From Cupriavidus sp. WGlv3 (lineage in GTDB: Bacteria; Pseudomonadota; Gammaproteobacteria; Burkholderiales; Burkholderiaceae), in assembly GCF_023952475.1 (NCBI RefSeq), contig NZ_JALHRX010000012.1, positions 144,831 to 208,830 of the forward strand: a stretch of 64,000 nt of DNA, read 5' to 3'. The position numbers and the translations under genes are program-made. The number at the start of each line of letters is the position of its first letter. Position 1 is the stretch's first letter. The notes under the pieces are model-generated. The model ran no database searches and was not told the origin of the DNA. It was given only the letters and a program-made list of their open reading frames with translations. Positions 56,469-64,000 of this stretch are shown here, piece by piece.

Positions 56469-57614
56469 ATGGCATACGCGGACGCTTTCCCGACTTCCCA
56501 CGTTTCCGAGGTTTCTTGCCTGCACCTGCGCCGCCTGCGCGGCTGGCTCGCGCTGGCCGGCGCCGCGGTGCTGCTGGCCGGCTGCATGAGTGGCCCGCCG
56601 CCGCGCATCGAGACCACCCCGTCCGGCACCGCGCCGCCGACGGCGTCGTCGCAGAAGGGCCGGCTGCAGGCGGCCAGCTGGGCCGAGATCGGCGGCTGGG
56701 GCCAGGACGACGTGCGCGCCGCCTGGCCGGCGCTGCAGCAAAGCTGCCAGGCGCTGAAGAAGCGCGCGGAATGGAGCCGCGCCTGCGCGGCCGGCATGAT
56801 GGTCAACGCCGGCGACATCAACGCCATGCGCGCGTACTTCGAAAGCAACTTCCAGCCGTACCGCGTGGTCAACGGCGACGGCACCGACAGCGGCCTGATC
56901 ACCGGCTACTACGAGCCGATCCTGCATGGCTCGCGCACGCGCCAGGGCAAGTTCCAGGTGCCGCTGTACCGCAAGCCGGCGCAGTTCGGCAACCGCCCGC
57001 TGCCGGCGCGCGCCGAACTGCTGCAGAACCCGGCCATGCGCGGCAACGAGCTGGTATGGGTCGACGACGCGGTCGAGGCCGCCTTCCTGCAGATCCAGGG
57101 CTCGGGCCGCATCCGCATGGCGGATGGCAGCATGATGCGGGTGGGCTTCGGCGGCACCAACGACCAGCCGTTCCGCTCGTTCGGCAAGTGGCTGCTCGAC
57201 CGCGGCGAGATCACCCCGGCCCAGGCCACCATGCAGGGCATCAAGGCCTGGGCGCGCGCCAACCCGGGCCGGGTCGAGGAGATGCTGAACATCAACCCGC
57301 GCTTTGTCTTCTTCCGCGAGCTGCCGCCCAACAACGACGGCCCGGTGGGCGCGCTGGGCGTGCCGCTGACCGCGGAACGCTCGATCGCGGTCGACCCGGC
57401 CACGATCCCGCTGGGCGTGCCGGTGTTCCTGTCGACCACGCGCCCGCTGTCGACCGAGCCGATCCAGCGCCTGATGTTCGCGCAGGATACCGGCAGCGCC
57501 ATCAAGGGCGGCGTGCGTGCGGACTTCTTCTGGGGCGCCGGCGATGCCGCCGGCGAGACCGCCGGACGGATGAAGCAGGGCGGCCGGATGTGGGTGCTGA
57601 TGCCGCGCAGCTGA
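56469..57614 (+). CDS. mltA: Membrane-bound lytic transglycosylase A
   Basis: The 381-aa protein is a lipoprotein (VLLAGC) with MltA and 3D domains. GLITGYYEPILHGS and VDDAVEAAFLQIQGSGRIRM are MltA segments, and the C-terminal VDPATIPLGVPVFLSTT followed by MFAQDTGSAIKGGVRADFFWGAG carries the catalytic Asp (in AQDTG). It cleaves peptidoglycan to 1,6-anhydromuropeptides. The n-region is long from the only ATG; a closer start may exist. Confidence 0.93.
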   Translation: MAYADAFPTSHVSEVSCLHLRRLRGWLALAGAAVLLAGCMSGPPPRIETTPSGTAPPTASSQKGRLQAASWAEIGGWGQDDVRAAWPALQQSCQALKKRAEWSRACAAGMMVNAGDINAMRAYFESNFQPYRVVNGDGTDSGLITGYYEPILHGSRTRQGKFQVPLYRKPAQFGNRPLPARAELLQNPAMRGNELVWVDDAVEAAFLQIQGSGRIRMADGSMMRVGFGGTNDQPFRSFGKWLLDRGEITPAQATMQGIKAWARANPGRVEEMLNINPRFVFFRELPPNNDGPVGALGVPLTAERSIAVDPATIPLGVPVFLSTTRPLSTEPIQRLMFAQDTGSAIKGGVRADFFWGAGDAAGETAGRMKQGGRMWVLMPRS

Positions 57615-57639
57615 CGGCGAGAGGGCTAGCATCCCGAAT

Positions 57640-57675
57640 GTTGTCTCCCCTCCCCAAGCGGGCGAGGGGAGCAAC
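57640..57675. repeat. Hairpin repeat between mltA and paaK
   Basis: CTCCCCTC (57645-57652) and GAGGGGAG (57664-57671) pair with an 11-base loop; GTTG and CAAC extend the arms with a one-base bulge. It lies between convergent genes, with no U tract. Similar TCTCCCCTC dyads are common between genes in this lineage, so it may be a dispersed repeat. Confidence 0.5.
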
Positions 57676-57684
57676 CGGCGGATT

Positions 57685-58989
57685 TCAGCGCCTGCGCTGA
57701 TCCACGATCCGCTTCGCCTTCCCCACCGACCGCTCGATCCCGCCCTCCGGCAGCACCTCGATCCCGGCGGTCACGCCGATATAAGACTTGATCTCGTGCG
57801 CGAGCCGCTCGCGCGCGGGGTGCGCCAGCGCCGTGTCGCTGCCGTGCGCGCATTCGACCCGCACCGTCAGCGTATCGAGGTGGCCTTCCCTGGCCAGCAC
57901 GCACTGGTAGTGCGGCGCCAGCTCGGCGTGCCTGAGGATCAGTTCCTCGATCTGCGACGGGAACACGTTGACGCCGCGCACGATCATCATGTCGTCGGTG
58001 CGGCCGGTGACCTTCTCCATGCGGCGAAATGCCGCGCGGGCCGTGCCCGGCAGCAGCCGGGTCAGGTCGCGCGTGCGGTAGCGCACCACCGGCATCGCTT
58101 CCTTGGTCAGCGAGGTGAACACCAGTTCGCCGAACTCGCCGTCGGGCAGCACCGCGCCGGTGTCGGGGTCGATGATCTCCGGGTAGAAATGGTCTTCCCA
58201 GATGGTGGGACCGTCCTTGGTCTCGGCGCATTCGTTGGCGACGCCGGGCCCCATGACCTCCGACAGGCCATAGATGTCGACCGCGGAAATGCCCATGCGT
58301 TTTTCGATCGCCAGCCGCATCTCCGGCGTCCATGGCTCGGCGCCGAAGATGCCCACGCGCAGCGAGGTGCTGGCCGGGTCGATGCCCTGGCGCTCGAATT
58401 CGTCGGCGATCGCCAGCATGTAGCTGGGGGTCACCATGATCACCTCGGGCTTGAAGTCCTGGATCAGTTGCACCTGCCGCTCGGTCTGTCCGCCGCCGAA
58501 CGGGATCGCGGTCAGGCCGGCCTTCTCGACCCCGTAGTGCGCGCCCAGTCCGCCGGTGAAGAGTCCATAGCCGTAGCTGATATGCACCTTGTCGCCGCGG
58601 CGCGCGCCCGAGGCGCGAATCGAGCGCGCCATCACCGTGGCCCAGTTGTCGATGTCCTGCAGCGTGTAGCCGACCACGGTGGGCTTGCCGGTGGTGCCCG
58701 AGGAGGCATGGATGCGCGCCACCCGGTCCTGCGGCACCGCGAACATGCCGAACGGGTAGTTGTCGCGCAGGTCCTGCTTGCTGGTGAACGGAAAGCGGGC
58801 CAGGTCAGGCAGCGATTGCAGCTGGTCGGGGTGCACGCCGGCCGCGTCGAACTTGCGCCGGTAGACCGGCGAATTGGCGTAGGCGTGGTGGAGCGACCAT
58901 TTCAGGCGCTCCAGCTGCAACGCCTGCAGCTCGGCGCGGCTGGCGGTCTCGATCGGGTCCAGGGGCAGATCGGTCAGGCGCGTGCTCAT
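57685..58989 (-). CDS. paaK: Phenylacetate-CoA ligase
   Basis: The 434-aa enzyme activates phenylacetate to phenylacetyl-CoA. HASSGTTGKPTVVGYT (phosphate loop), YGLSEVMGPGVANECAE, RTRDLTRLLPGTARAAFRRMEKVTGRTDDMMIVRGVNVFPSQIEE and the C-terminal SVGKAKRIVD are PaaK features. It is third in the minus-strand order paaG, paaI, paaK. Confidence 0.96.
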   Translation of the reverse strand: MSTRLTDLPLDPIETASRAELQALQLERLKWSLHHAYANSPVYRRKFDAAGVHPDQLQSLPDLARFPFTSKQDLRDNYPFGMFAVPQDRVARIHASSGTTGKPTVVGYTLQDIDNWATVMARSIRASGARRGDKVHISYGYGLFTGGLGAHYGVEKAGLTAIPFGGGQTERQVQLIQDFKPEVIMVTPSYMLAIADEFERQGIDPASTSLRVGIFGAEPWTPEMRLAIEKRMGISAVDIYGLSEVMGPGVANECAETKDGPTIWEDHFYPEIIDPDTGAVLPDGEFGELVFTSLTKEAMPVVRYRTRDLTRLLPGTARAAFRRMEKVTGRTDDMMIVRGVNVFPSQIEELILRHAELAPHYQCVLAREGHLDTLTVRVECAHGSDTALAHPARERLAHEIKSYIGVTAGIEVLPEGGIERSVGKAKRIVDQRRR

Positions 58990-59040
58990 GGGGTCTCCTG
59001 CACGGGGGGCGTTTGTCGTCAGTATCTTGCCAGGGCTGGC

Positions 59041-59493
59041 TCAGGCGCCTTCGGTGGCGTCGGGTGGCGGCACCACGTGTCCCTTGATCTGCGCCGACTT
59101 GCCGCGGAACATCGCCACCACCTGGCCCGCGGCATTGGTCACGCGGATATCGTAGATGCCGTGCCGGCCCGACAGGACCTGCTCGGTGGCCTCGGCGGTG
59201 AGCACGTCGTCGCCATGCACGGGCCGCAGGAACTCGATGCTGCAGCCGGCCGCCACGGTGTTGATGTTATGGCTGTTGCAGGCAAAAGCGAAGGTCGAAT
59301 CGGCCAGCGTGAACATCAGGCCGCCATGGCAGATGCCGTGACCGTTGAGGAATTCCTTGCGCACCGGCATGGTCAGCCGCGCATAGCCCGGCCGCACCGC
59401 CTCGACCGTGATGCCCAGCCAGCGGCTGCAGGTGTCGGCTTCATACATGGCGGCCGCGGCGGCTTCCGCGAGGGCCTGGGGGTCCTGTTTCAA
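59041..59493 (-). CDS. paaI: Hydroxyphenylacetyl-CoA thioesterase PaaI, TTG start
   Basis: The 150-aa hotdog thioesterase has the family motif EFLNGHGICHGGLMFTLADSTFAFACNSHNI. The start is TTG at 59493: AGGAGA lies 5 bases upstream and no ATG or GTG fits. It releases CoA from stalled phenylacetate-pathway intermediates. It lies 40 bp after paaG and 51 bp before paaK. Confidence 0.92.
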   Translation of the reverse strand: MKQDPQALAEAAAAAMYEADTCSRWLGITVEAVRPGYARLTMPVRKEFLNGHGICHGGLMFTLADSTFAFACNSHNINTVAAGCSIEFLRPVHGDDVLTAEATEQVLSGRHGIYDIRVTNAAGQVVAMFRGKSAQIKGHVVPPPDATEGA

Positions 59494-59533
59494 GCTAATC
59501 TCCTGTACGGGGATGCGGGCGCAGGCCCGCGGT

Positions 59534-60358
59534 CTACTTGCCGCTGAAGTGCGGGGCGCGCTTGGCGAGGAAGGCGTTGACGCCCTCGGCATAGTCGGCG
59601 GACTGGCCAAGCTCGCGCTGCAGGTCGCGTTCGAGGTCGAGCTGGGCGTCGAGCGTGGCCGTGGCGCTGGCATACATGGCGCGCTTGATCGAAGCCAGCG
59701 CGCGCGTCGGCTGCGCGGCCAGGTGCGTGGCCAGCGCCAGCGCCTGTTCCGGCAGCAGCGGATCGTCCATGGTCTGCCAGACCAGGCCCCAGGCTTCGGC
59801 ATCCTCGGCGCTCAGGCGCTCGCCGGTCATGGCCAGGCCCAGTGCGCGCGCCATGCCAATGCGCTGCGGCAGCAGCCAGGTGCCGCCCGAATCCGGCACC
59901 AGCCCGATCTTGACGAAGGCCTGGATAAAACTGGCGGAGCGCGCCGCCAGCACCATGTCGCAGGCCAGCGCCAGGTTGGCCCCGGCACCGGCCGCGGTGC
60001 CGTTGACCGCCGCCACCACCGGCAACGGCAGGGCATGCAAACGGCGGATCAGCGGATTGAACCAGGTATCGATCAGCTCGCCCAGGTCGGTCATATGCCC
60101 CGGGGTGAAATCCAGGTCGGCCAGGTCCTGGCCGGCGCAGAAGCCGCGGCCCGCGCCGGTCAGCAGCAGGGCCCGGGCGCCGCCGGCCTCGACGTGGTCG
60201 AGCGCCTGCTGCAGCGCCTGGTGCATCGCGCGGGTGAAGCTGTTGAGCTTGTCGGGGCGGTTCAGCGTGATGATCGCCACCGGTCCCTGCCAGGCCAGCA
60301 GGATGGGACCGCTCTCGATGCTGACCGGCTGGCCAGCGGGCGTGGACGTCGGGGGCAT
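59534..60358 (-). CDS. paaG: Ring-1,2-epoxyphenylacetyl-CoA isomerase PaaG
   Basis: The 274-aa crotonase-fold isomerase has FCAGQDLADLDFTPG (oxyanion segment) and GLVPDSGGTWLLPQRIGMARALGLAMTGERL. It opens the ring epoxide to the oxepin form. Position as first gene of paaG-paaI-paaK, with a palindrome upstream, supports the PaaG assignment over a generic enoyl-CoA hydratase. Confidence 0.92.
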   Translation of the reverse strand: MPPTSTPAGQPVSIESGPILLAWQGPVAIITLNRPDKLNSFTRAMHQALQQALDHVEAGGARALLLTGAGRGFCAGQDLADLDFTPGHMTDLGELIDTWFNPLIRRLHALPLPVVAAVNGTAAGAGANLALACDMVLAARSASFIQAFVKIGLVPDSGGTWLLPQRIGMARALGLAMTGERLSAEDAEAWGLVWQTMDDPLLPEQALALATHLAAQPTRALASIKRAMYASATATLDAQLDLERDLQRELGQSADYAEGVNAFLAKRAPHFSGK

Positions 60359-60427
60359 TATTGTCTCCTGCCGGATGGAATCGATGACTCCGGGACGCGT
60401 CGGTGCGGGCTGATGCCTCTAAAATAA

Positions 60428-60441
60428 ACCGACCAGTCGGT
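60428..60441 (-). promoter_or_regulatory. Probable PaaR (TetR-type) operator
   Basis: ACCGAC-CA-GTCGGT is a perfect 14-bp palindrome 70 bp before paaG. It resembles the ACCGACC/GGTCGGT sites of TetR-type PaaR in related Burkholderiales. Phenylacetyl-CoA would release the repressor. No paaR gene is present in the window. Confidence 0.75.
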
Positions 60442-60532
60442 CGGCAAATCTTAGCATTAATTTTTGCCCGCGGGTGGGGCGGGATTGGCACGAATGCCGG
60501 CCGCAGCGCAATGCCGGCCTGCGGCACCGCTC

Positions 60533-60538
60533 TATAAT
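60533..60538 (+). promoter_or_regulatory. -10 element of the amino-acid ABC operon
   Basis: TATAAT lies about 80 bp before the binding-protein ATG. No good -35 hexamer is seen at 16-18 bp. Confidence 0.45.
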
Positions 60539-60619
60539 CGCGCTGCCAACAACAATCTGAAACCCCGCCGGCCTGCGCAAGCGAAGCCCGGCGCGCTCTC
60601 CCATCGCATTGGAAATCCT

Positions 60620-61411
60620 ATGAAGAAGTTCGCCGCTTTGCTCCTGATCTCCTCCGTCGCGCTGTTCGCCGCGTGCGGCAAGAAAGAATCCGCCCCCGCG
60701 CCGGCGGCCGGCATGGATACGGCCGCCAGGATCATCGTGGGCCTGGACGACAATTTCCCGCCGATGGGTTTCCGCGATGCCAACAATGAGCTGGTCGGCT
60801 TCGATATCGACATGGCAAAGGAGGCCAGCCGCCGTCTCGGCATGACGGTCGAATTCAAACCGATCGACTGGAGCGCCAAGGAGGCGGAACTGAACGGCAA
60901 GCGCGTCGACGTGCTGTGGAACGGGCTGACCATCACCGAAGAGCGCAAGAAGAACATCAGCTTTACCGCGCCCTACATGACCAACCACCAGATCGTCATC
61001 GTCGGCGCCCAGTCGCCGGTGAAGGCCAAGGCTGACCTCGCCGGCCGCACCGTCGGCGCGCAGGACGGCAGCAGCGCGGTGGATGCCATCAAGAAGGAAA
61101 GCCAGATTGCCGCGAGCCTGAAGGAACTCAAGACCTTCGGCGACAATGTGACGGCGCTGATGGACCTGTCGGCGGGCCGCCTCGACGCGATCGTGGTGGA
61201 TGAAGTGGTGGGCCGCTACCTGATCAGCAAGCGTGCCGGCGAATACCGCGTGCTGGAAGAAAACTTCGGCACCGAGGATTACGGCGTCGGCGTGCGCAAG
61301 GATGACGCCGAACTGCTCGGCAAGCTCGACCAGACCCTGGCGTCGATGAAGCAGGACGGCACCGCGGCGCGTATCGCCACGCAGTGGTTTGGCGCCGACA
61401 TCACCAAGTAA
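60620..61411 (+). CDS. Polar amino-acid ABC binding protein (lipoprotein)
   Basis: The 263-aa protein has a lipoprotein signal (LFAAC lipobox) and the family-3 solute-binding start (RIIVGLDDNFPPMGFRDANNELVGFDIDMAKEASRRLG). VDVLWNGLTITEERKKNISFTAPYM follows. It begins an operon with a permease and an ATPase. The ligand is likely a polar or basic amino acid, not resolved. Confidence 0.92.
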   Translation: MKKFAALLLISSVALFAACGKKESAPAPAAGMDTAARIIVGLDDNFPPMGFRDANNELVGFDIDMAKEASRRLGMTVEFKPIDWSAKEAELNGKRVDVLWNGLTITEERKKNISFTAPYMTNHQIVIVGAQSPVKAKADLAGRTVGAQDGSSAVDAIKKESQIAASLKELKTFGDNVTALMDLSAGRLDAIVVDEVVGRYLISKRAGEYRVLEENFGTEDYGVGVRKDDAELLGKLDQTLASMKQDGTAARIATQWFGADITK

Positions 61412-61525
61412 TCCAGACCCGGCGGAATGCCCCTCGGACCCTCGCGGTTCAGGCGAGGGGCACGCCAACTCCGGACCCGTTCGCCGGGCTTCCCGGAGGC
61501 CTCACCTCCTTCTGTACGCGCGAGC

Positions 61526-62179
61526 ATGGATTACGTCTTATCTCTTCTGCTGCCGCTGGCGCAGGGTGCCAAAGTCACGCTGACGCTATTCGCCATCACG
61601 CTCGCCCTGTCGGTGCCCCTCGGGCTTGCGCTGGCACTGGCGCGCATTTCGTCCTGGCCGCTGCTGAGCGGCCTGGTCAACGGTTATATCTGGCTGATGC
61701 GCGGCACGCCGCTGATGCTGCAGATGCTGTTTATCTATTTCGCGCTGCCGTTCGTGCCGGTCATCGGCGTGCGGCTGCCTGATTTTCCCGCGGCAGTGGT
61801 GGCGTTCGCGCTCAACTATGCCGCGTACTTCGCGGAAATCTTCCGCGCTGGCATTAAGTCCGTCGACCGCGGCCAGTACGAGGCCAGCAAGGCGCTGGGC
61901 ATGACCTACTTCCAGACCATGCGGCGGGTGGTGCTGCCGCAGATGGTCAGCCGGGTGCTGCCGCCGGTCAGCAATGAAACCATTACCCTGATCAAGGACA
62001 CCTCGCTGATCTACGTGCTGGCGCTCAACGACATCCTGCGCACCGCGCGCGGCATCGTGCAGCGCGATTTCACCACCACGCCTTTCCTCGTCGCCGCGCT
62101 TTTCTACCTGGTGATGACGCTGATTCTGACCTGGTTCTTCCAGAATCTCGAAAAACGCTATGCCAAACATGATGACTAG
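61526..62179 (+). CDS. Polar amino-acid ABC permease
   Basis: The 217-aa permease has four or five membrane helices, with [19 protein letters not shown] near residue 55 and the EAA loop in [24 protein letters not shown] that docks with the ATPase. The HisM/GlnP type matches the binding protein before it. The ATPase start overlaps its end by 20 bp. Confidence 0.92.
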   Translation: MDYVLSLLLPLAQGAKVTLTLFAITLALSVPLGLALALARISSWPLLSGLVNGYIWLMRGTPLMLQMLFIYFALPFVPVIGVRLPDFPAAVVAFALNYAAYFAEIFRAGIKSVDRGQYEASKALGMTYFQTMRRVVLPQMVSRVLPPVSNETITLIKDTSLIYVLALNDILRTARGIVQRDFTTTPFLVAALFYLVMTLILTWFFQNLEKRYAKHDD

Positions 62180-62969
62180 CCCGAACGGCGCCCCTTCCCA
62201 CGATGCGCCCGGCGTCATGATCGCGGCACGGGACATCTTCAAGTCGTTCGGGCCGCTGCAGGTCTTGCGCGGCGTTTCGCTGACCTTGCGCAAGGGCGAC
62301 GTCACCGCGGTGATCGGCCCGTCGGGTTCGGGCAAGAGCACCTTGCTGCGCTGCCTGAACCATCTCGAGGTGATCGACCGCGGCACCCTGCATATCGAGG
62401 GCGAGACACTGGCCGGCGCCGGCCCCGACGGCGCGGCCCGCTATGTGGCGGACGCGGAAGTGCGCCGCATCTGCCGGAAGATGGGCATGGTGTTCCAGTC
62501 GTTCAACCTGTTCCCGCACATGACGGTACTGCAGAACATCATCGAGGCGCCGGTGACCGTCAAGGGGCTGCGGCGCGATGCGGTGATTCCCAAGGCCGAG
62601 GAACTGCTGCGCAAGGTCGGCCTGCTGGCCAAGCGCGACAGCTATCCGGCGCGGCTGTCGGGCGGCCAGAAGCAGCGTGTGGCGATTGCGCGCGCGCTGG
62701 CGATGGAACCGGACATCATGCTGTTCGACGAGCCGACTTCCGCGCTGGATCCGGAACTGACCGGCGAGGTGCTGCGCACCATGCGGCAACTGGCCGAGGA
62801 GCATATGACCATGCTCGTCGTCACCCATGAAATGGGATTTGCGCGGGAAGTGGCGAACCACGTCGTGTTCATGGACGAGGGCCGGATTCTCGAGGAAGGC
62901 GCGCCGGGCGAGGTGTTCGGCGCGCCGGCCCACGCGCGCACCCGCGAGTTCCTCGCGCACATGCTCTAG
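62160..62969 (+). CDS. Polar amino-acid ABC ATPase
   Basis: The 269-aa ATPase has [15 protein letters not shown] (Walker A), [20 protein letters not shown] (signature), [19 protein letters not shown] (Walker B) and [14 protein letters not shown]. ATGs at 62169 and 62172 are other possible starts. It completes the three-gene amino-acid uptake operon. Confidence 0.94.
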   Translation: MPNMMTSPNGAPSHDAPGVMIAARDIFKSFGPLQVLRGVSLTLRKGDVTAVIGPSGSGKSTLLRCLNHLEVIDRGTLHIEGETLAGAGPDGAARYVADAEVRRICRKMGMVFQSFNLFPHMTVLQNIIEAPVTVKGLRRDAVIPKAEELLRKVGLLAKRDSYPARLSGGQKQRVAIARALAMEPDIMLFDEPTSALDPELTGEVLRTMRQLAEEHMTMLVVTHEMGFAREVANHVVFMDEGRILEEGAPGEVFGAPAHARTREFLAHML

Positions 62970-63060
62970 CCGGCGCCGCCACGCCGCAACCGATGGCAGA
63001 ATAGCCCGCAGCCGGTGGCGACAATGCCATCCGCCTGACCATACATAGATAGGAGAAGAC

Positions 63061-63837
63061 ATGCCGTACGAAAACATCCTGGTCGAGACCCGCGGCCGCG
63101 TTGGCCTGGTCACGCTGAACCGCCCGAAGGCCCTGAATGCGCTCAATGATGCGCTGATGGATGAACTGGGCGCTGCGCTGTCCGCGTTTGACCAGGATGA
63201 GGGTATCGGCGCCATCGTCATCACCGGCAGCGAGCGCGCCTTCGCCGCCGGCGCCGATATCGGCATGATGGCCAAGTACTCCTTCATGGACGTCTACAAG
63301 GGCGACTACATCACCCGCAACTGGGAAACCATCCGCAAGATCCGCAAGCCGGTGATCGCGGGCGTGGCCGGTTATGCGCTGGGCGGCGGCTGCGAGCTGG
63401 CGATGATGTGCGACATCATCATTGCGGCGGACTCTGCCAAATTCGGCCAGCCCGAGGTCAAGCTCGGCACCATGCCCGGCGCGGGCGGCACGCAGCGCCT
63501 GCCGCGCGCCGTGTCCAAGGCCAAGGCCATGGACCTGTGCCTGACCTCGCGCATGATGGACGCCGCCGAAGCCGAGCGCGCGGGCCTGGTGTCGCGCGTG
63601 GTGCCGGCCGACAAGCTGCTGGACGAAGTGCTGGCGGCGGCCGAGACCATCGCCGGCTTCTCGCTGCCAGTGGTCATGATGATCAAGGAATCGGTCAACG
63701 CCGCCTACGAAACCACGCTGGCCGAGGGCGTTCACTTCGAGCGGCGGCTGTTCCACGCCACCTTCGCCTCCGAGGACCAGAAGGAAGGCATGGCCGCCTT
63801 CGTCGAGAAGCGCAGCCCGAATTTCCAGCATCGTTAA
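63061..63837 (+). CDS. Enoyl-CoA hydratase
   Basis: The 258-aa crotonase has the two catalytic Glu residues E112 ([11 protein letters not shown]) and E132 ([19 protein letters not shown]), so it should hydrate enoyl-CoA. AGGAGAAG precedes the ATG. It lies 91 bp after the amino-acid ABC operon. A role in fatty-acid or phenylacetate breakdown is possible. Confidence 0.95.
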   Translation: MPYENILVETRGRVGLVTLNRPKALNALNDALMDELGAALSAFDQDEGIGAIVITGSERAFAAGADIGMMAKYSFMDVYKGDYITRNWETIRKIRKPVIAGVAGYALGGGCELAMMCDIIIAADSAKFGQPEVKLGTMPGAGGTQRLPRAVSKAKAMDLCLTSRMMDAAEAERAGLVSRVVPADKLLDEVLAAAETIAGFSLPVVMMIKESVNAAYETTLAEGVHFERRLFHATFASEDQKEGMAAFVEKRSPNFQHR

Positions 63838-63852
63838 GCGCTGGGATCAAGG

Positions 63853-63889
63853 AATACCCAAGAGCAGAGCAGGGGTATTGCCTCGTTTT
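63853..63889 (+). terminator. Candidate terminator of the enoyl-CoA hydratase gene
   Basis: AATACCC (63853-63859) and GGGTATT (63873-63879) pair with a 13-base loop; a TTTT run begins a few bases later. A weak terminator is plausible. The rest of the window end (to 64000) holds nothing else I can call. Confidence 0.4.
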
Positions 63890-64000
63890 CGTCACGTGGC
63901 GGGGCAATTTACCTTTGCCGTTCAAGGCCTTACGTGAGCGCCACGGGAACGTTTAGCGCATCGTCGTGACAAAGGTGTTGCAAGGGCGGCGAAACCGGCC

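Noticed and set aside
63960..64000. tRNA-type promoter at the window end
   Set aside because: A TTGCAA-like hexamer is visible, but the -10 and gene would lie beyond the window.

Overview
The window is about 64 kb of high-GC, gene-dense chromosomal DNA from a beta-proteobacterium. Gene content and protein sequences point to the Cupriavidus/Ralstonia branch of Burkholderiaceae: rpe-gph-trpEGDC, paaG-paaI-paaK behind a TetR-type palindrome, tripartite-tricarboxylate (Bug) binding proteins, and a two-domain ABC permease. This is inferred from families; no database search was made. No rRNA, tRNA, CRISPR array, insertion sequence or prophage gene was found.

Layout. 1-4.1 kb: the end of ettA with its terminator, a membrane metallophosphoesterase and a large secreted repeat protein. 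4.3-10.1 kb: a tripartite RND efflux operon (adaptor, pump, outer-membrane factor; the last two junctions are ATGA overlaps), convergent with a MATE pump and its HxlR regulator. 12.2-15.8 kb: a LysR regulator, an acyl-CoA ligase and an orphan Bug binding protein. 15.9-18.3 kb: a ClC channel and a secreted unknown. 18.3-22.4 kb: a lysine-catabolism locus (Lrp regulator and divergent DapB-like protein, opposite a lysine/saccharopine dehydrogenase and an ALDH7-type dehydrogenase). 22.6-29.2 kb: housekeeping genes (ubiX, grxD, prmC, prfA, hemA, mtnN) with small lipoprotein and membrane genes. 29.3-32.0 kb: a DUF2157/DUF4401/GDYXXLXY operon.

32.0-34.85 kb is clearly lower in GC than its surroundings and looks acquired. 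It carries a LysE-type exporter and an FMO/FOXRED2-like flavoprotein interrupted by one in-frame amber codon. 35-44.5 kb returns to core genes: ychF, a small secreted protein of DxYTDG repeats, a UbiH-type hydroxylase, dsbC, acuI, an M61 peptidase and an FUSC protein. 44.5-47.6 kb is an ABC transporter with a fused double permease and no binding protein. 47.8-56.3 kb holds acyP, ung, a CYTH protein, trpCDGE, gph, rpe and apaG. 56.5-63.8 kb holds mltA, the phenylacetate genes, a polar amino-acid ABC operon and an enoyl-CoA hydratase.

The points most worth following are the amber-interrupted flavoprotein in the low-GC island, the DapB-like protein lacking the usual catalytic histidines beside lysine-degradation genes, the TDG-repeat secreted protein, the large secreted protein before the RND operon, and the double inverted repeat in front of the HxlR gene.
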